From Shewanella denitrificans OS217 (lineage in GTDB: Bacteria > Pseudomonadota > Gammaproteobacteria > Enterobacterales > Shewanellaceae), in contig NC_007954.1 of assembly GCF_000013765.1 (NCBI RefSeq), positions 1,240,001-1,304,000 of the forward strand: 64,000 bases of DNA, written 5' to 3'. Made by a program: the position numbers and the translations under genes. The first letter of the stretch is position 1; every line of letters begins with the position of its first letter. Of the stretch, positions 27,184 to 36,872 are shown in pieces. The notes under the pieces are model-generated. The model worked only from the letters and a program-made list of their open reading frames with translations, did no database searches and was not told the DNA's origin.

Positions 27184-30053
27184 ACCATGGCCTCCTTGAT
27201 TTTTTTCGCTGTCATGGGTAGATCGTAAAAACGCACTTGGGTGGCTTGATATACGGCTTCAACCAAGGCTGACACCACAGGTACCATCACCACTTCGGCG
27301 ATGCCGCGACTGGGATCAGTATCCGACAGTGGCGCCAAGATAGTATGCTTTTGCTTCCAAACGCCCACATGGCGCGCAAGTGGCACCTGATAGCGGTTCA
27401 GATTCCAAGTGCCATTGCCGGCGCCCGCTTCAAAGGGGGGGACTTCTTCATACAAGGCGTGACCAACGCCCATCACTAGCCCCCCTTGAATTTGCCCTTC
27501 TACTAATTCTTTGACGATAACCTTACCGGCCTCTAACCAGGTATGAGTGCTGAGCAAGCTGACCTCGCCATTGCCTTCGTTGACGGCGACTTCCACTAAA
27601 GTGGCGCAGGGGGCGTAGTAAGTCACCATGGCATTATTGAGCTCGGCCTTAGGGTAGCTCATGGCTTTGCGGTCAATAAGGTGATAGCCCATGGAGCTCA
27701 TCTTGGCATGGCGAGCGGCATTGCCGTGATAATGATTGCCTTCACCGTATTGCAGCGCTAAGGCATCGATGGCGATGCGCTCTGTGGTGCCAAAAATCTC
27801 AAAGTCGGCTTGCGCCCAGGCCCAGCGATTAAAGCCGTGGCACATAACGCCAACGACTAGACCGAGATCGTGAGCTCGTTTGGCGAGAATATCCATGGCA
27901 AGTGGCGGGAAACCCATGGCGGTGAGCTTGCCATCGACCCAGCGACCTTGATGAGGGTCGTTAAGGTTAGTGGCGCCCATGGGAGAGTTAAAATACAACT
28001 CATTCCAAATAGACACGGCCGCAGGCCAGAGCCCGTGGCGATAGATGAGATCCGCGGCAATACGGGTCACATGGCTCTGATAATAAGCCGACATGGAGGC
28101 TGAGGATGCCATGGCTTTGACTGGGGTCCAGCGGGGGTTAGCCGCCATTTCATCTTGGCGCTGCTGCGAGATAATATAAGGGTTATCGGTTTGCTCTAAT
28201 TGCATTGCCTCCCAGATATCCATGGTGGCAAGCTTCACTTCATGGGCAAAGTGGCCTAAGGATTCGCTGACCACCACAGCTTGGGCCGTTTGGGTGCCCG
28301 TGCCCATTTCGATAAAGCCAATATCTAGGGATATTTTACCGTCTTTAGCAAGCTTAAGGGCCGCACTTGGGGCCGCAGCGCCTGTGCCATAATCTTTGGT
28401 GGCTATGCCAAAACCGACCCCATAACGCATGCCAGGGTGCTCGGCCTCATAGCGGGTTTTAGTGGCGGCTCGCTGCTGCCACACGGGATCTTTTTCTGCC
28501 ATGTTGAGCATCTCGCGATATCTTAAGGTGCCATTAGGAATTGCCCCTTGAGTATTGCGCTGACCCGACTCCATCACATTGGCCGCCCGCAGCTTAAAAG
28601 GGTCAACCTTTAGCTCGGCCGCCATCTCGTGGATCATGCCCTCCATGGCTGCCATGGATTGCAAGGTGCCATAGCCGCGCATCGAGCCCGCATCTGGGTT
28701 ACGTGAGGCATAAGAGGTGGCGATAATGTCATTGCGCGGCACGTAATAAATGCTCTGCATTGCCGTGGCGCCAACTGAGGTTACCGAGGGACTAAAATTC
28801 ACCCGCCCGCCGCCATCTATGGTCATCTCTGAGGTCAGGGCTTGGATTTTTAGGCTGGCCTTATCTACCGCTAAGCGACTCTTCATGGTGAAGGGGTGGC
28901 GCTTAAGGCCGGACTGGAACTGCTCAAACCTGTCATTGGCAAGGCGCACTGGGCCCTTGGCATAAAGGGCGGCGAGCACGCCATAATAGGGAAATATCGA
29001 ATGATCTTTGGCGCCAAAACCGCCGCCAATATAAGGCGAGTGCACCACTAAGTGCTTCACTTTTCCCGCCAATGGCCCCTGCGCCAGCATGTGCACTGCC
29101 ATTTCCTGAAAATCATGGGGAGATTGGGAGGTGATTACCGTATGGAAGGTTTGGCTGTCGGCATCATACCAGCCATTAAAGGCTTCGGGCTCCATCATCA
29201 TGGGATCTATGATTTGGGTGCGGTATTCCCGCTCTAACACTTGCCATTCTTGATTGGTTTTACCCTTGGCAATCTGTTTGTCTATTTCGCCGGCATAAAA
29301 AAGCCCACGCTCTGAAATTGAGCCCTGGGCATTGGCGTCTCCTAACCATTGGGGCTGATGGCTTTTGAAATTAGGGAAGAAGAGTCCATCATGGAGTGGG
29401 CTGTAACGATCTTCCCTTGCGCCATTTTCGCCTTCGACCCGAATAATACGCCAACTGGCGTAGGGGTCTTTCGAATCAGACACAAAAGGCGTTTTCTCAC
29501 CGTAACGCAATAAATCGGCATCAAACTGCAGCAAAGACTTAGCCTGTTTAAAGGCGGGAAAATTATCAAATAACAACAAGGCTACCGCATGGCCGAGATA
29601 ATCCGCGGTTTGGCCTGGTGGCAGTAACATATTGTCGCCGTAAAAGTCTGGCAGCTTGACCTTGTCACGGGCAAGCTCGGCGGCGGTGATGACTTTATAG
29701 GGCTTAGCAGGATCAGGGAGGTGGTCAAGGGAGAAGCCTTGATACACACGGGAGGCGTCAGTGGCCCGCAGGATAAAGGCATAGCCTTGCTGTGCTGGCC
29801 AGCCCGCCATGTCCATGGCACGGTAATCACGGCCATAGACTTTCTGACCTGTCACTTTGGCTATGCCGTCGTTGCGAAACTTAAGTCTAGATTGGCCATT
29901 AACCTGAGTTTGCCATTGGGCTGCCAGTTCTGCTGACACCATGGACGCATTGGCTCGGCTCATTTCCCACAGCAAAGGGGCGGAATAAACGGCAACGCCG
30001 CCAATTACACATTGCTTGATGAAGCTGCGCCGCGACGCATTAGATGGACTCAT
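27180..30053 (-). CDS. molybdenum-binding large subunit, aldehyde/isoquinoline oxidoreductase type
   Basis: A 957-residue molybdopterin subunit of the xanthine oxidase family. It begins with a twin-arginine signal (ASRRSFIKQCVIGG), so the folded complex is exported, probably with the iron-sulphur subunit carried along. Seen: HSPYIGGGFGAKDHS, RNPDAGSMRGYGTLQ and GFIEMGTGTQTAQAVV, which form the cofactor pocket, and a C-terminal RGIAEVVMVPVVSAL where the family's catalytic Glu lies. It resembles the IorB group (isoquinoline 1-oxidoreductase and periplasmic aldehyde dehydrogenases). Substrate cannot be told. No cofactor-insertion (XdhC-like) gene is adjacent. Confidence 0.92.
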   Translation of the reverse strand: MSPSNASRRSFIKQCVIGGVAVYSAPLLWEMSRANASMVSAELAAQWQTQVNGQSRLKFRNDGIAKVTGQKVYGRDYRAMDMAGWPAQQGYAFILRATDASRVYQGFSLDHLPDPAKPYKVITAAELARDKVKLPDFYGDNMLLPPGQTADYLGHAVALLLFDNFPAFKQAKSLLQFDADLLRYGEKTPFVSDSKDPYASWRIIRVEGENGAREDRYSPLHDGLFFPNFKSHQPQWLGDANAQGSISERGLFYAGEIDKQIAKGKTNQEWQVLEREYRTQIIDPMMMEPEAFNGWYDADSQTFHTVITSQSPHDFQEMAVHMLAQGPLAGKVKHLVVHSPYIGGGFGAKDHSIFPYYGVLAALYAKGPVRLANDRFEQFQSGLKRHPFTMKSRLAVDKASLKIQALTSEMTIDGGGRVNFSPSVTSVGATAMQSIYYVPRNDIIATSYASRNPDAGSMRGYGTLQSMAAMEGMIHEMAAELKVDPFKLRAANVMESGQRNTQGAIPNGTLRYREMLNMAEKDPVWQQRAATKTRYEAEHPGMRYGVGFGIATKDYGTGAAAPSAALKLAKDGKISLDIGFIEMGTGTQTAQAVVVSESLGHFAHEVKLATMDIWEAMQLEQTDNPYIISQQRQDEMAANPRWTPVKAMASSASMSAYYQSHVTRIAADLIYRHGLWPAAVSIWNELYFNSPMGATNLNDPHQGRWVDGKLTAMGFPPLAMDILAKRAHDLGLVVGVMCHGFNRWAWAQADFEIFGTTERIAIDALALQYGEGNHYHGNAARHAKMSSMGYHLIDRKAMSYPKAELNNAMVTYYAPCATLVEVAVNEGNGEVSLLSTHTWLEAGKVIVKELVEGQIQGGLVMGVGHALYEEVPPFEAGAGNGTWNLNRYQVPLARHVGVWKQKHTILAPLSDTDPSRGIAEVVMVPVVSALVEAVYQATQVRFYDLPMTAKKIKEAMV

Positions 30054-30504
30054 AGCTCACCTCAATTATTCTTACGGGTAATATTAGCGGCGCGTAAGCT
30101 TGCCGTCGATATTGGCTCTGTCCTTGATTGTAATGACATAATTTCGATTAGCTTAAATCCAAATTAGCACCATCTCACGTTAGCAGTTGATGATGAAAAT
30201 GCAAATTTAGCCAGCATAGAGTAGAAGAATTATTTGATTAGCCCTGATTGTTTAAATGACGACATTTTTATGATGCTCAAGCGGCTCATGTAGCAATTAA
30301 AATAAGGCTGCACAGGGCTGCTGAATAGGGCTTAAATGTACTAATAACGTACCTACAAGGCCCTAGTCTGTTATCGCCAATTCCGATGCTCATTATGTGC
30401 CACATTACTCTTGAAAGTTAACTTGGCATAAGCTGATAAGCTAGCTAACATACTGTCATCACTCATCAAATTAGTTGCCGATTGCAGGCTTATTAGGATA
30501 TGTA
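30054..30504. other. intergenic region between divergent genes
   Basis: About 450 bases between the molybdenum enzyme operon and the acetyltransferase gene. It has an imperfect inverted repeat near 30326-30366 (TAGGGCTT against AAGGCCCTA) but no clear promoter or operator. Confidence 0.5.
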
Positions 30505-30993
30505 ATGCTCGTAGTTCGAACATTTAACCAACAAGACTATCCTGACGTTAAACGCATCTACCAGCAGGGGATAGATACTGGCAATGCAACCTTTCAGACA
30601 GTGGCCAAAGATTGGCTCGAGTGGGATAGTTCAATGCTCAAGTGCTGTCGACTGGTTGCTGTTCAAGATAAACTCATTCTTGGCTGGGCCGCATTATCCC
30701 CCATTTCAAGCCGGCAAGTGTATTCTGGCGTGGCTGAAGTGAGCGTCTACCTTGCGAAGTCCGCCCAAGGCAAAGGCATAGGGCATTTACTCTTGTCTAA
30801 GCTAATTACAGATTCAGAATCCAATCATATTTGGACCTTGCAAGCGGGCATATTCCCTGAAAATGAAGCTAGCATTGAGCTACACAAGAAAAACGGCTTT
30901 CGAATTATCGGTGTTCGAGAAAAATTTGGCCAAATGGGCCCCCTTTGGCGCGATGTCGTCTTGATGGAAAGACGCAGCAAACTGATTGGGTGA
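30505..30993 (+). CDS. GNAT acetyltransferase, phosphinothricin/MnaT-like
   Basis: A 162-residue GNAT enzyme. Seen: VRTFNQQDYPDVKRIYQQGIDTGNATFQT, GWAALSPISSRQVYSGVAEVSVYL, the acetyl-CoA loop AQGKGIGHLLLSKLI, and FPENEASIELHKKNGFRIIGVREK. This is the pattern of the PAT/YncA group acting on amino acid analogues such as methionine sulphone or phosphinothricin. ATG at 30505 follows AGGAT; a longer TTG frame upstream covers that site. Confidence 0.88.
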   Translation: MLVVRTFNQQDYPDVKRIYQQGIDTGNATFQTVAKDWLEWDSSMLKCCRLVAVQDKLILGWAALSPISSRQVYSGVAEVSVYLAKSAQGKGIGHLLLSKLITDSESNHIWTLQAGIFPENEASIELHKKNGFRIIGVREKFGQMGPLWRDVVLMERRSKLIG

Positions 30994-31111
30994 TAAAGTC
31001 CAAGACATTGCTGAAATTAGGTTTTTTGTTCTTTTGTTTTTGTGTGTTTGGGATGTTGGATCTTAGGTGTTGTGGCGTTAATTGATTAGGGCGTTCAGTT
31101 TCGGAGCGGTT

Positions 31112-31810
31112 ATGAAGCAAAAGTTGTATTTATTGCCAGGCACCATGTGCAACCACAGATTATGGACAAGGCTTCAGCCTCATTTGGACAGTGCGTTTGA
31201 GTTAATATACTTAGCGATTCCTCGAGACATGGATCTTGAGCAACTCGCCGCGCACTTCCATGACATCATTGGCGAGGATAAAATATGCCTCATCGGCTTT
31301 TCATTGGGCGGGTATATCGCCAGCTTGTTTGCCACCCGCTACCCAGAGCGTATTGCCAAGTTGTTTGTGATAGCCAATAGCCCGACAGCTTTAGCGGTTG
31401 CCGAGCTTGAACAGCGCAGTGCAATATTGAAGTTTGTGCAATCTCATGGTTATAAAGGCGCTAGCCGAAAAAAGATAGCAAACTTGTTCGATGACTCAAT
31501 TCAGCAAGGGGAACTTATCGATTTGGTGCAGCAGATGGATGCTGAGTTAGGTGAAGCCGAGTTTATCAGTCAGTATCAACACACTTCCCACAGGGTCGAT
31601 GTTATTCAAGCCTTGAGTGGGCTTAACTTTCCCATTCATTTTTATTGCAGTGACCAAGACCCCTTGGTCGATGTCGCGTGTTTGGATGAGTTAACGGCGC
31701 AAAGCCCACAGTTTTTAATGCACAAAACATTGGGCACAGGTCATATGTTGCCACTAGAAAAACCACAGCAGTTGGCCAAACACATACATGCCTGGGCAGC
31801 ACTTGATTAG
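31112..31810 (+). CDS. alpha/beta-hydrolase
   Basis: A 232-residue cytoplasmic hydrolase without signal peptide. Seen: YLLPGTMCNHRLW (oxyanion region), nucleophile elbow GFSLGGYIA (Ser near residue 84), acidic residue in SDQDPLVD and His in GTGHMLPLEKP. Substrate unknown. ATG at 31112 is chosen for GGAG upstream. The stop codon lies in the first unit of a 12-bp tandem repeat. Confidence 0.88.
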   Translation: MKQKLYLLPGTMCNHRLWTRLQPHLDSAFELIYLAIPRDMDLEQLAAHFHDIIGEDKICLIGFSLGGYIASLFATRYPERIAKLFVIANSPTALAVAELEQRSAILKFVQSHGYKGASRKKIANLFDDSIQQGELIDLVQQMDAELGEAEFISQYQHTSHRVDVIQALSGLNFPIHFYCSDQDPLVDVACLDELTAQSPQFLMHKTLGTGHMLPLEKPQQLAKHIHAWAALD

Positions 31811-31914
31811 TACTGTAATTAGTACTGTAATTAGTACTGTAATTAGTACTGTAATTAGTACTGTAATTAGTACTGTAATTAGTATTGTGATTAGTATTGT
31901 GATTAGCACTGTGG
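31807..31914. repeat. 12-bp tandem repeat, nine copies
   Basis: Six exact copies of TTAGTACTGTAA, then two TTAGTATTGTGA and one TTAGCACTGTGG. The array begins exactly at the hydrolase stop codon. Units are directly adjacent with no spacers, so this is not a CRISPR array. Confidence 0.95.
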
Positions 31915-32107
31915 GGTAGAATGGTAATTAGAGGTCTAAATGAAAAGATTCAACATTTAGTCGCCAAGAGCACTTCAGCAAAATCAGATGGCTAATAGGA
32001 TTGGTATTATTAATAAATGTCCATAAAACAAGCTTAGGCTAATTAAATGCTAAAATAGCCATTTACGTTAATTTCAATTACTGCCTTTTAAGCTAAAGAG
32101 TGCCCAT

Positions 32108-33316
32108 ATGCCGTCGGAGATTATTATTTTAGGGATTTCCATCCTTATTGCTATTGGGATTTTACTTCATCACCCCTCTAAAACCTTAGGTTTACCCTCG
32201 TTACTTATTTTCATGGGGGTAGGTTTGGTTTTTGGCAATGGTGAGTTTGGTTTTGTGTATGACGACCTAAACGTCACCTCAATTATCGGGACTCTAGCGT
32301 TAAATACCATAGTGTTCGTGGGCGGGCTGAACACCCCAATGAAGCATATTCAATTTGCTTGGAAAGAAGGCGGCATGTTATCTACCGCAGGAGTGATTCT
32401 GACCACGGTGATTTTTGGCTTTATTTTGAATGCGTTACTCGATTTTAACTTGGTAACTTGCATGTTATTTGCAGCGGTAGTGTCATCCACAGATGCGGCG
32501 GCAGTATTTTCAATTTTAGAATCAAAAAAATTGAAATTAAAACATGGCACCAGCACTATTTTAGAATTTGAATCCGCCACAAACGATCCCATCGCCTTGC
32601 TGATGGTGGTCATGCTCACTGACTATATTATCAATAGCGCCAACGGTGCCCCCACGGCCTTATCTGTCATTTTTAGCCTTGGGCAGCAAATCGGCGTTGG
32701 TGTCATTATTGGTCTATTAATAGGTAAATTAGCCGTTTGGGCACTAAATCACATCAAACTGCCTGAATTTGGCCTTATTCCTGTGTTTATTTTGGCAAGC
32801 TTTGCCATCACAGTCTCCAGTACTGGGCTGTTAGGGGGCAATGAGCTTATCGCGGTTTATATTGCAGGGGTCATCATAGGCAATGATTTAAAGAAAGGCG
32901 CTGAAGTCAGTAAGCATTTCTTCAATGGCATATCTTGGTTAGCCCAATCGTTGATGTTTATTATTCTTGGTTTGCAAATGTTCCCGCAGCAATTATTGCC
33001 TGTATTTGCAGTCTCATTATTACCTGCCATCTTACTGATATTAGTGGCACGTCCGTTAGCGGTACAATTGTGCTATCTGCCGTTTAGGCAGGCCAATTGG
33101 CGCAAGCGGTTATTCGTATCTATGATAGGCCTTAAGGGCGCTACGCCAATTGTATTTGCACTAATTCCCGCCGCCGCAGGCGTTGAAGGCTCACGAGAAA
33201 TGATCCACATGGTATTTTTCATCGTCCTTATCTCGGTCATTATCCAAGGCGCCGCTTTAGAGCCACTCGCCAATAAACTCAAGCTCAACATAATACCCAA
33301 GCTGCCAGAAGATTAA
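32108..33316 (+). CDS. CPA1-type Na+(K+)/H+ antiporter, NhaP2-like core
   Basis: A 402-residue transporter with about 12 membrane segments. Seen: the CPA1 core STDAAAVFSILE, EFESATNDPIALLM with paired Asp/Asn, and LLGGNELIAVYIAGVIIGN and MIGLKGATPIVFALIP. It resembles the membrane part of NhaP2 but lacks the C-terminal regulatory extension. AAAGAGTG lies before the ATG. A diverged copy of its last codons lies 760 bp downstream, after the cupin gene. Confidence 0.9.
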   Translation: MPSEIIILGISILIAIGILLHHPSKTLGLPSLLIFMGVGLVFGNGEFGFVYDDLNVTSIIGTLALNTIVFVGGLNTPMKHIQFAWKEGGMLSTAGVILTTVIFGFILNALLDFNLVTCMLFAAVVSSTDAAAVFSILESKKLKLKHGTSTILEFESATNDPIALLMVVMLTDYIINSANGAPTALSVIFSLGQQIGVGVIIGLLIGKLAVWALNHIKLPEFGLIPVFILASFAITVSSTGLLGGNELIAVYIAGVIIGNDLKKGAEVSKHFFNGISWLAQSLMFIILGLQMFPQQLLPVFAVSLLPAILLILVARPLAVQLCYLPFRQANWRKRLFVSMIGLKGATPIVFALIPAAAGVEGSREMIHMVFFIVLISVIIQGAALEPLANKLKLNIIPKLPED

Positions 33317-33370
33317 GCACCACGACTTAGGCTTACAGCCATGCTATTTACTCAAAAGGGGTATTTGGGG

Positions 33371-33419
33371 TTTAAAGCTGAGGTGTCCATGTTGCTCGCT
33401 TCGATGTCCTACCTTTAAA
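33371..33419 (+). repeat. dispersed repeat, copy R1
   Basis: TTTAAA, then GTCCATGTTGCTCGCTTCGA and TGTCC, then TTTAAA. It matches copies at 35632-35679 (same strand) and 39958-39981 (opposite strand) with a few changes. Confidence 0.8.
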
Positions 33420-33530
33420 CAATAAGTAGACAGTCACTTAGCGAAGCACGCTGGCTCACCTTATCAGCGTTTATGTTTCTGTTAGCAATAAGATTTGTTA
33501 TGGATGTCACAGTTAATCATGGAGAGAACA

Positions 33531-34016
33531 ATGGATAAATACCTAGTCACCAAAGAAGAAATTGAGCAATTTGAAGGGATATCAAAAACACATTTTTTGA
33601 ATGAAAACGCAAAACGGACTAATAAATCTCTTGGTGATCTCACTGGTTTATCTGGATTTGGATTTCATATCATCGAAATTCAACCTAGCCATGAATCTAC
33701 AGAATTTCATCGGCACTACCATGAAGACGAGTGCGTTTACATTCTTGAAGGTGTGGCTGAAGCTCAGATAGGAGAGGCAATATACTCAGTGAAAGCGGGT
33801 GATTTTATAGGGTATCGAGCAGGCGGAAAGGCTCATTCGCTTAAAAATACTGGCAATTCAATATTGAAATGTATAGTGGTGGGTCAGCGTCTTGATCATG
33901 ATGTTGGTGATTATCCAAAGTTAAACAAACGCCTTTATCGTCAAAAAAACATGCCGTGGAATCTCGTCGACATTGACAATATTGAGGAGCCAAATGCCGG
34001 TAAAAAAACATGTTGA
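33531..34016 (+). CDS. cupin-domain protein
   Basis: A 161-residue protein with one cupin barrel. Seen: the first cupin motif HRHYHEDECVYILEG with His and Glu metal ligands (residues about 61-70) and the second motif GDFIGYRAGGKAHSLKN with His. Small cupins of this type include metal-binding isomerases and dioxygenase-like proteins; the substrate is unknown. ATG at 33531 follows GGAGAG. The gene lies between the antiporter gene and a diverged copy of that gene's 3' end, so it looks inserted. Confidence 0.85.
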   Translation: MDKYLVTKEEIEQFEGISKTHFLNENAKRTNKSLGDLTGLSGFGFHIIEIQPSHESTEFHRHYHEDECVYILEGVAEAQIGEAIYSVKAGDFIGYRAGGKAHSLKNTGNSILKCIVVGQRLDHDVGDYPKLNKRLYRQKNMPWNLVDIDNIEEPNAGKKTC

Positions 34017-34390
34017 TGATGGAGATACAAGAGGAAAAACTTAGTATTTAATGGTGTTAGCCATGTTTATGCTCTTTTCGCCAATAAACTCAACATAAAA
34101 CCCAAGCAGTCAGAGGATTAAGCACTTTGTGTGGGCTTATACCATGGCATGTAGGCTTGCCACGGTTCACTTTATTAGTTTCCGTGTACCTTTTGCCACA
34201 ATAGGTTGCTATTAACCAAGCTGATTGGGATGTTTGGAGTTTAATGCGATAGGTGTTAGTCATTGTAATTTGGTGATTAATGCAGTTTTGATGTGGATAA
34301 TTCTAATAATCAGGCGTATGTTATTTGAACAGCAATGTGAGCAGTATGGCTCACTCATTAAATGACACAGCTAAATGGATGAGGTGCAAA
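34017..34390. other. intergenic region with antiporter-end remnant
   Basis: About 370 bases holding the antiporter 3'-end copy (34078-34121) and a repeat fragment GGCATGTAGGCTTGCCA near 34145 that recurs at 35582. The remainder is AT-rich; nothing else recognised. Confidence 0.6.
34078..34121 (+). pseudogene. diverged copy of the antiporter 3' end
   Basis: Aligns with 33267-33316, the last codons of the antiporter gene, with one in-frame 6-base gap and about four substitutions in the 30 bases after the gap. It reads ANKLNIKPKQSED then TAA, against ANKLKLNIIPKLPED then TAA. Similarity continues past the stop (AAGCAC, then GGCTTA and CCATG). It lies on the far side of the cupin gene. Confidence 0.85.
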
Positions 34391-35464
34391 ATGGATTTTA
34401 TTGAACGATTATTACAGCTTCAGAAAAAAATTACCCAAGTATCAAATAGTTTGTTAACAGAAGAAGCCACTAAGAATGCGCTTGTTATGCCATTTTTACA
34501 CTCTGTTTTGGGCTATGACGTTTTTGACCCCAGTGAGGTTATTCCTGAATTTACTGCTGATACAGGCATAAAAAAGGGTGAGAAAGTTGATTATGCTCTA
34601 ATGAAAGAAGGTGAGGTTCAAATTCTTATAGAGTGTAAAAAGTACGGTGAAAAACTCAGTAGTAAGCATGCTAGTCAGCTGTTCAGGTATTTTTCTGTTA
34701 CTAACGCTAGGCTCGCAATATTAACGAATGGCTCGCTGTATCAATTTTTTACAGACTTAGATACACCAAATAAAATGGATGAGAAGCCATTTCTTACCTT
34801 GGACATTGAGGATATTGATGAGCATATCGTTAATGAAGTTAAAAAATTAACAAAGAGTTCATTTGATGTCGATTCTATCGTGGATGCGGCAGGTGAGCTT
34901 AAATATCTCAGCCAGATAAAAAAAGAACTTACGGCGCAATTTTCCCAACCAGAAGAAGAGTTCGTTAAATTTTTTGCTTCAAGGGTTTACGAAGGTGTAC
35001 TTACTGCGAAGGTGAAAGCGCAGTTTCTTGAGATCACGACCAAAGCACTTAAACAGTTTTTAAACGATAGCATTAATGCCAGATTAAAATCAGCGATAGG
35101 GGATGATGCTAAAGCAGTAGAATCTCAACTAGTGCATGCTGAAACGGATGACAACTCAGATAAAGATAACAAGTCGAAAGTCATCACTACAGATGAAGAA
35201 ACCGAAGGCTATAACATAATTAAAGCCATACTCCGCCAAAAAATTGCTGCACACAGAATCGTTGCTCGTGATACTCAGAGTTATTTTGGCGTATTGTTAG
35301 ATGATAATAATCGCAAACCACTAACCCGTTTACATTTCAATGCTAAGCAGAAATATATTGGTATCTTTGACAACGATAAAAATGAAACTCGCCACCCAAT
35401 AGAATCAATTGATGACATTTTCAATTTCAGTGAAAGCTTGTTAACGACAGCGTCATATTATTAG
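34391..35464 (+). CDS. restriction-endonuclease-like protein (type I HsdR N-terminal domain)
   Basis: A 357-residue protein. Residues 1-140 match the stand-alone HsdR N-terminal type: LLTEEATKNALVMPFLHSVLGYDVFDPSEV, then GIKKGEKVDYALM and ILIECKKYG, giving the PD-(D/E)XK pattern (Asp of VDYA, Glu and Lys of ECKK). The rest is a helical region and a C-terminal domain with ILRQKIAAHRIVARDTQSYF. No helicase domain and no methylase or specificity gene is adjacent, so it is not a full type I system. ATG at 34391 is chosen because GAGGTG sits before it. Likely a nuclease in an accessory island. Confidence 0.8.
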   Translation: MDFIERLLQLQKKITQVSNSLLTEEATKNALVMPFLHSVLGYDVFDPSEVIPEFTADTGIKKGEKVDYALMKEGEVQILIECKKYGEKLSSKHASQLFRYFSVTNARLAILTNGSLYQFFTDLDTPNKMDEKPFLTLDIEDIDEHIVNEVKKLTKSSFDVDSIVDAAGELKYLSQIKKELTAQFSQPEEEFVKFFASRVYEGVLTAKVKAQFLEITTKALKQFLNDSINARLKSAIGDDAKAVESQLVHAETDDNSDKDNKSKVITTDEETEGYNIIKAILRQKIAAHRIVARDTQSYFGVLLDDNNRKPLTRLHFNAKQKYIGIFDNDKNETRHPIESIDDIFNFSESLLTTASYY

Positions 35465-35805
35465 ATTTATATTTCCTCAGGAAATAAGATGTTGGCTCCG
35501 CGATGAACAGTAATGACTAACACTGAATCGTACATTAGTTGGCAGTGTTAGTTACTGTAAAAAAATGGTGGCTGAAGGTATGGCATATAGGCTTGCCATG
35601 ACACTTAGCTCATCGACACGCGGGCAGTTGATTTAAATCAGAGGCGTCCATGTAGCTCGCTTCGACGTCCATCTTTAAACAAGAATAATAACTATTAAAG
35701 TGCATATATTTCTTAAAATCAGTAACATACAGTGTAATTTGTAAAGCTTCGATCAAGCTGTTTAATCGTCGTAGGCCACTACAAAATAAACGGATAAGGA
35801 ATTCA
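35465..35805. other. intergenic region with dispersed repeat
   Basis: About 340 bases; roughly 100 of them form repeat copy R2. The rest is AT-rich and probably holds the promoter of the next gene. Confidence 0.55.
35582..35679 (+). repeat. dispersed repeat, copy R2
   Basis: The longest same-strand copy: GGCATATAGGCTTGCCA, then CGACACGCG, TTTAAA, GTCCATGTAGCTCGCTTCGA and CGTCC, TTTAAA. The order of blocks is the same as in the reverse complement of 39958-40030. Confidence 0.8.
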
Positions 35806-36708
35806 ATGGAAACTGTTATTTTTTCTAAACATGGCACTCCACTGACTGAAGCAGAGGAAAACCATTACAGTGCTTTAAGACTAGAAAAGTTGGAACCAAC
35901 TGAACTGGCTAGAGTAAGAACCAGGCTTTACTGCTCGGGTTGCTTCGAAAAAGCGGCTTATGTTGCACGATCATCTAACGGACGTGCACCTCATTGCAGA
36001 AGTGTCCACCAATTAATTGATGGGACTATTTGCCCAGAAAGAAGCCCTGAAAGTGTAAAGGTCAGCAGCGAAGGTTATGAATCTGTTCAAGAGCTAAAAA
36101 ATGAAAATGATGTCTATGTAGTGGACTTTAACTTTGGGCAAGATGAAACGCAGGTAAACCCTATTAAGCCAAAGGGTGATGAAAATACCACAAAGAAGAA
36201 ACGTGGTTCGTATCGTAAATTCGGTGAAGCTTCAGGTGAAGGTAAGAGCGAGTGGTCCAGACGTTTAAGTACACTTCTTAAAACATTAAAGGAAGATCCG
36301 AAATTTGCGCAAAGTAGTGCGCACATAAAAGTTTTAGGGGTACAAAAACCAATTCGAAATGTGTTTTACAATACAGATAAATTTAGCAGCTATATGGATA
36401 AGCTAATTCCAGGTAAGTTTCCAACTTTTTTTTGGGGTTCTATTTGGAATGCTCATGAAGGAGTCGATGGCACTGTTTGGTTGAACACTGGTGAAGATTG
36501 CTTAGACCTATCCATCAAGATCCCGAAAGATGTTTTTAGGGTTTTTAAAGCTAAATGTAAGCTTTCAAATGATGAACCATGCAAAGAGTTAAATGGTAGC
36601 TGGTTCTTGTTGTATGGCTGGTACAACAAAAGCTTAAAAACAGGTAAACCATATCTATCGCTTTTAGAGCCTCATCCAGAACTAATTACTATGCGATTTA
36701 GCTCTTAG
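35806..36708 (+). CDS. unknown protein with Cys/His cluster
   Basis: I do not recognise this 300-residue protein. Seen: an N-terminal region with YCSGCFEKAAYVARSS, then PHCRSVH, which together could bind a metal ion; a charged linker near residues 115-150 rich in Lys and Glu (KKKRGSYRKFGEASGEGKSE); and a C-terminal part with GKFPTFFWGSIWN and LYGWYNKSLKTGKPYLSL. No membrane segment. AAGGA precedes the ATG. It lies in an AT-rich island next to a nuclease-like gene, so a nucleic-acid role is plausible but unproven. Confidence 0.75.
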   Translation: METVIFSKHGTPLTEAEENHYSALRLEKLEPTELARVRTRLYCSGCFEKAAYVARSSNGRAPHCRSVHQLIDGTICPERSPESVKVSSEGYESVQELKNENDVYVVDFNFGQDETQVNPIKPKGDENTTKKKRGSYRKFGEASGEGKSEWSRRLSTLLKTLKEDPKFAQSSAHIKVLGVQKPIRNVFYNTDKFSSYMDKLIPGKFPTFFWGSIWNAHEGVDGTVWLNTGEDCLDLSIKIPKDVFRVFKAKCKLSNDEPCKELNGSWFLLYGWYNKSLKTGKPYLSLLEPHPELITMRFSS

Positions 36709-36872
36709 GGATACTGAATGGACTCCCCTCTTTTTTCGGCATCAATGTGCCGTGAATAACCTATTCGAAAGACCTGAGTACACAATGGGATTATGTATAT
36801 AGGTTGGATGACCTGAGTCTGTACTTTTGGACATATCATTAAGCTGTCCCCGGAACGGAGCAAACACCATTC

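Noticed and set aside
31807..31914. CRISPR-like array
   Set aside because: Twelve-base units are directly adjacent without spacers; it is a simple tandem repeat.
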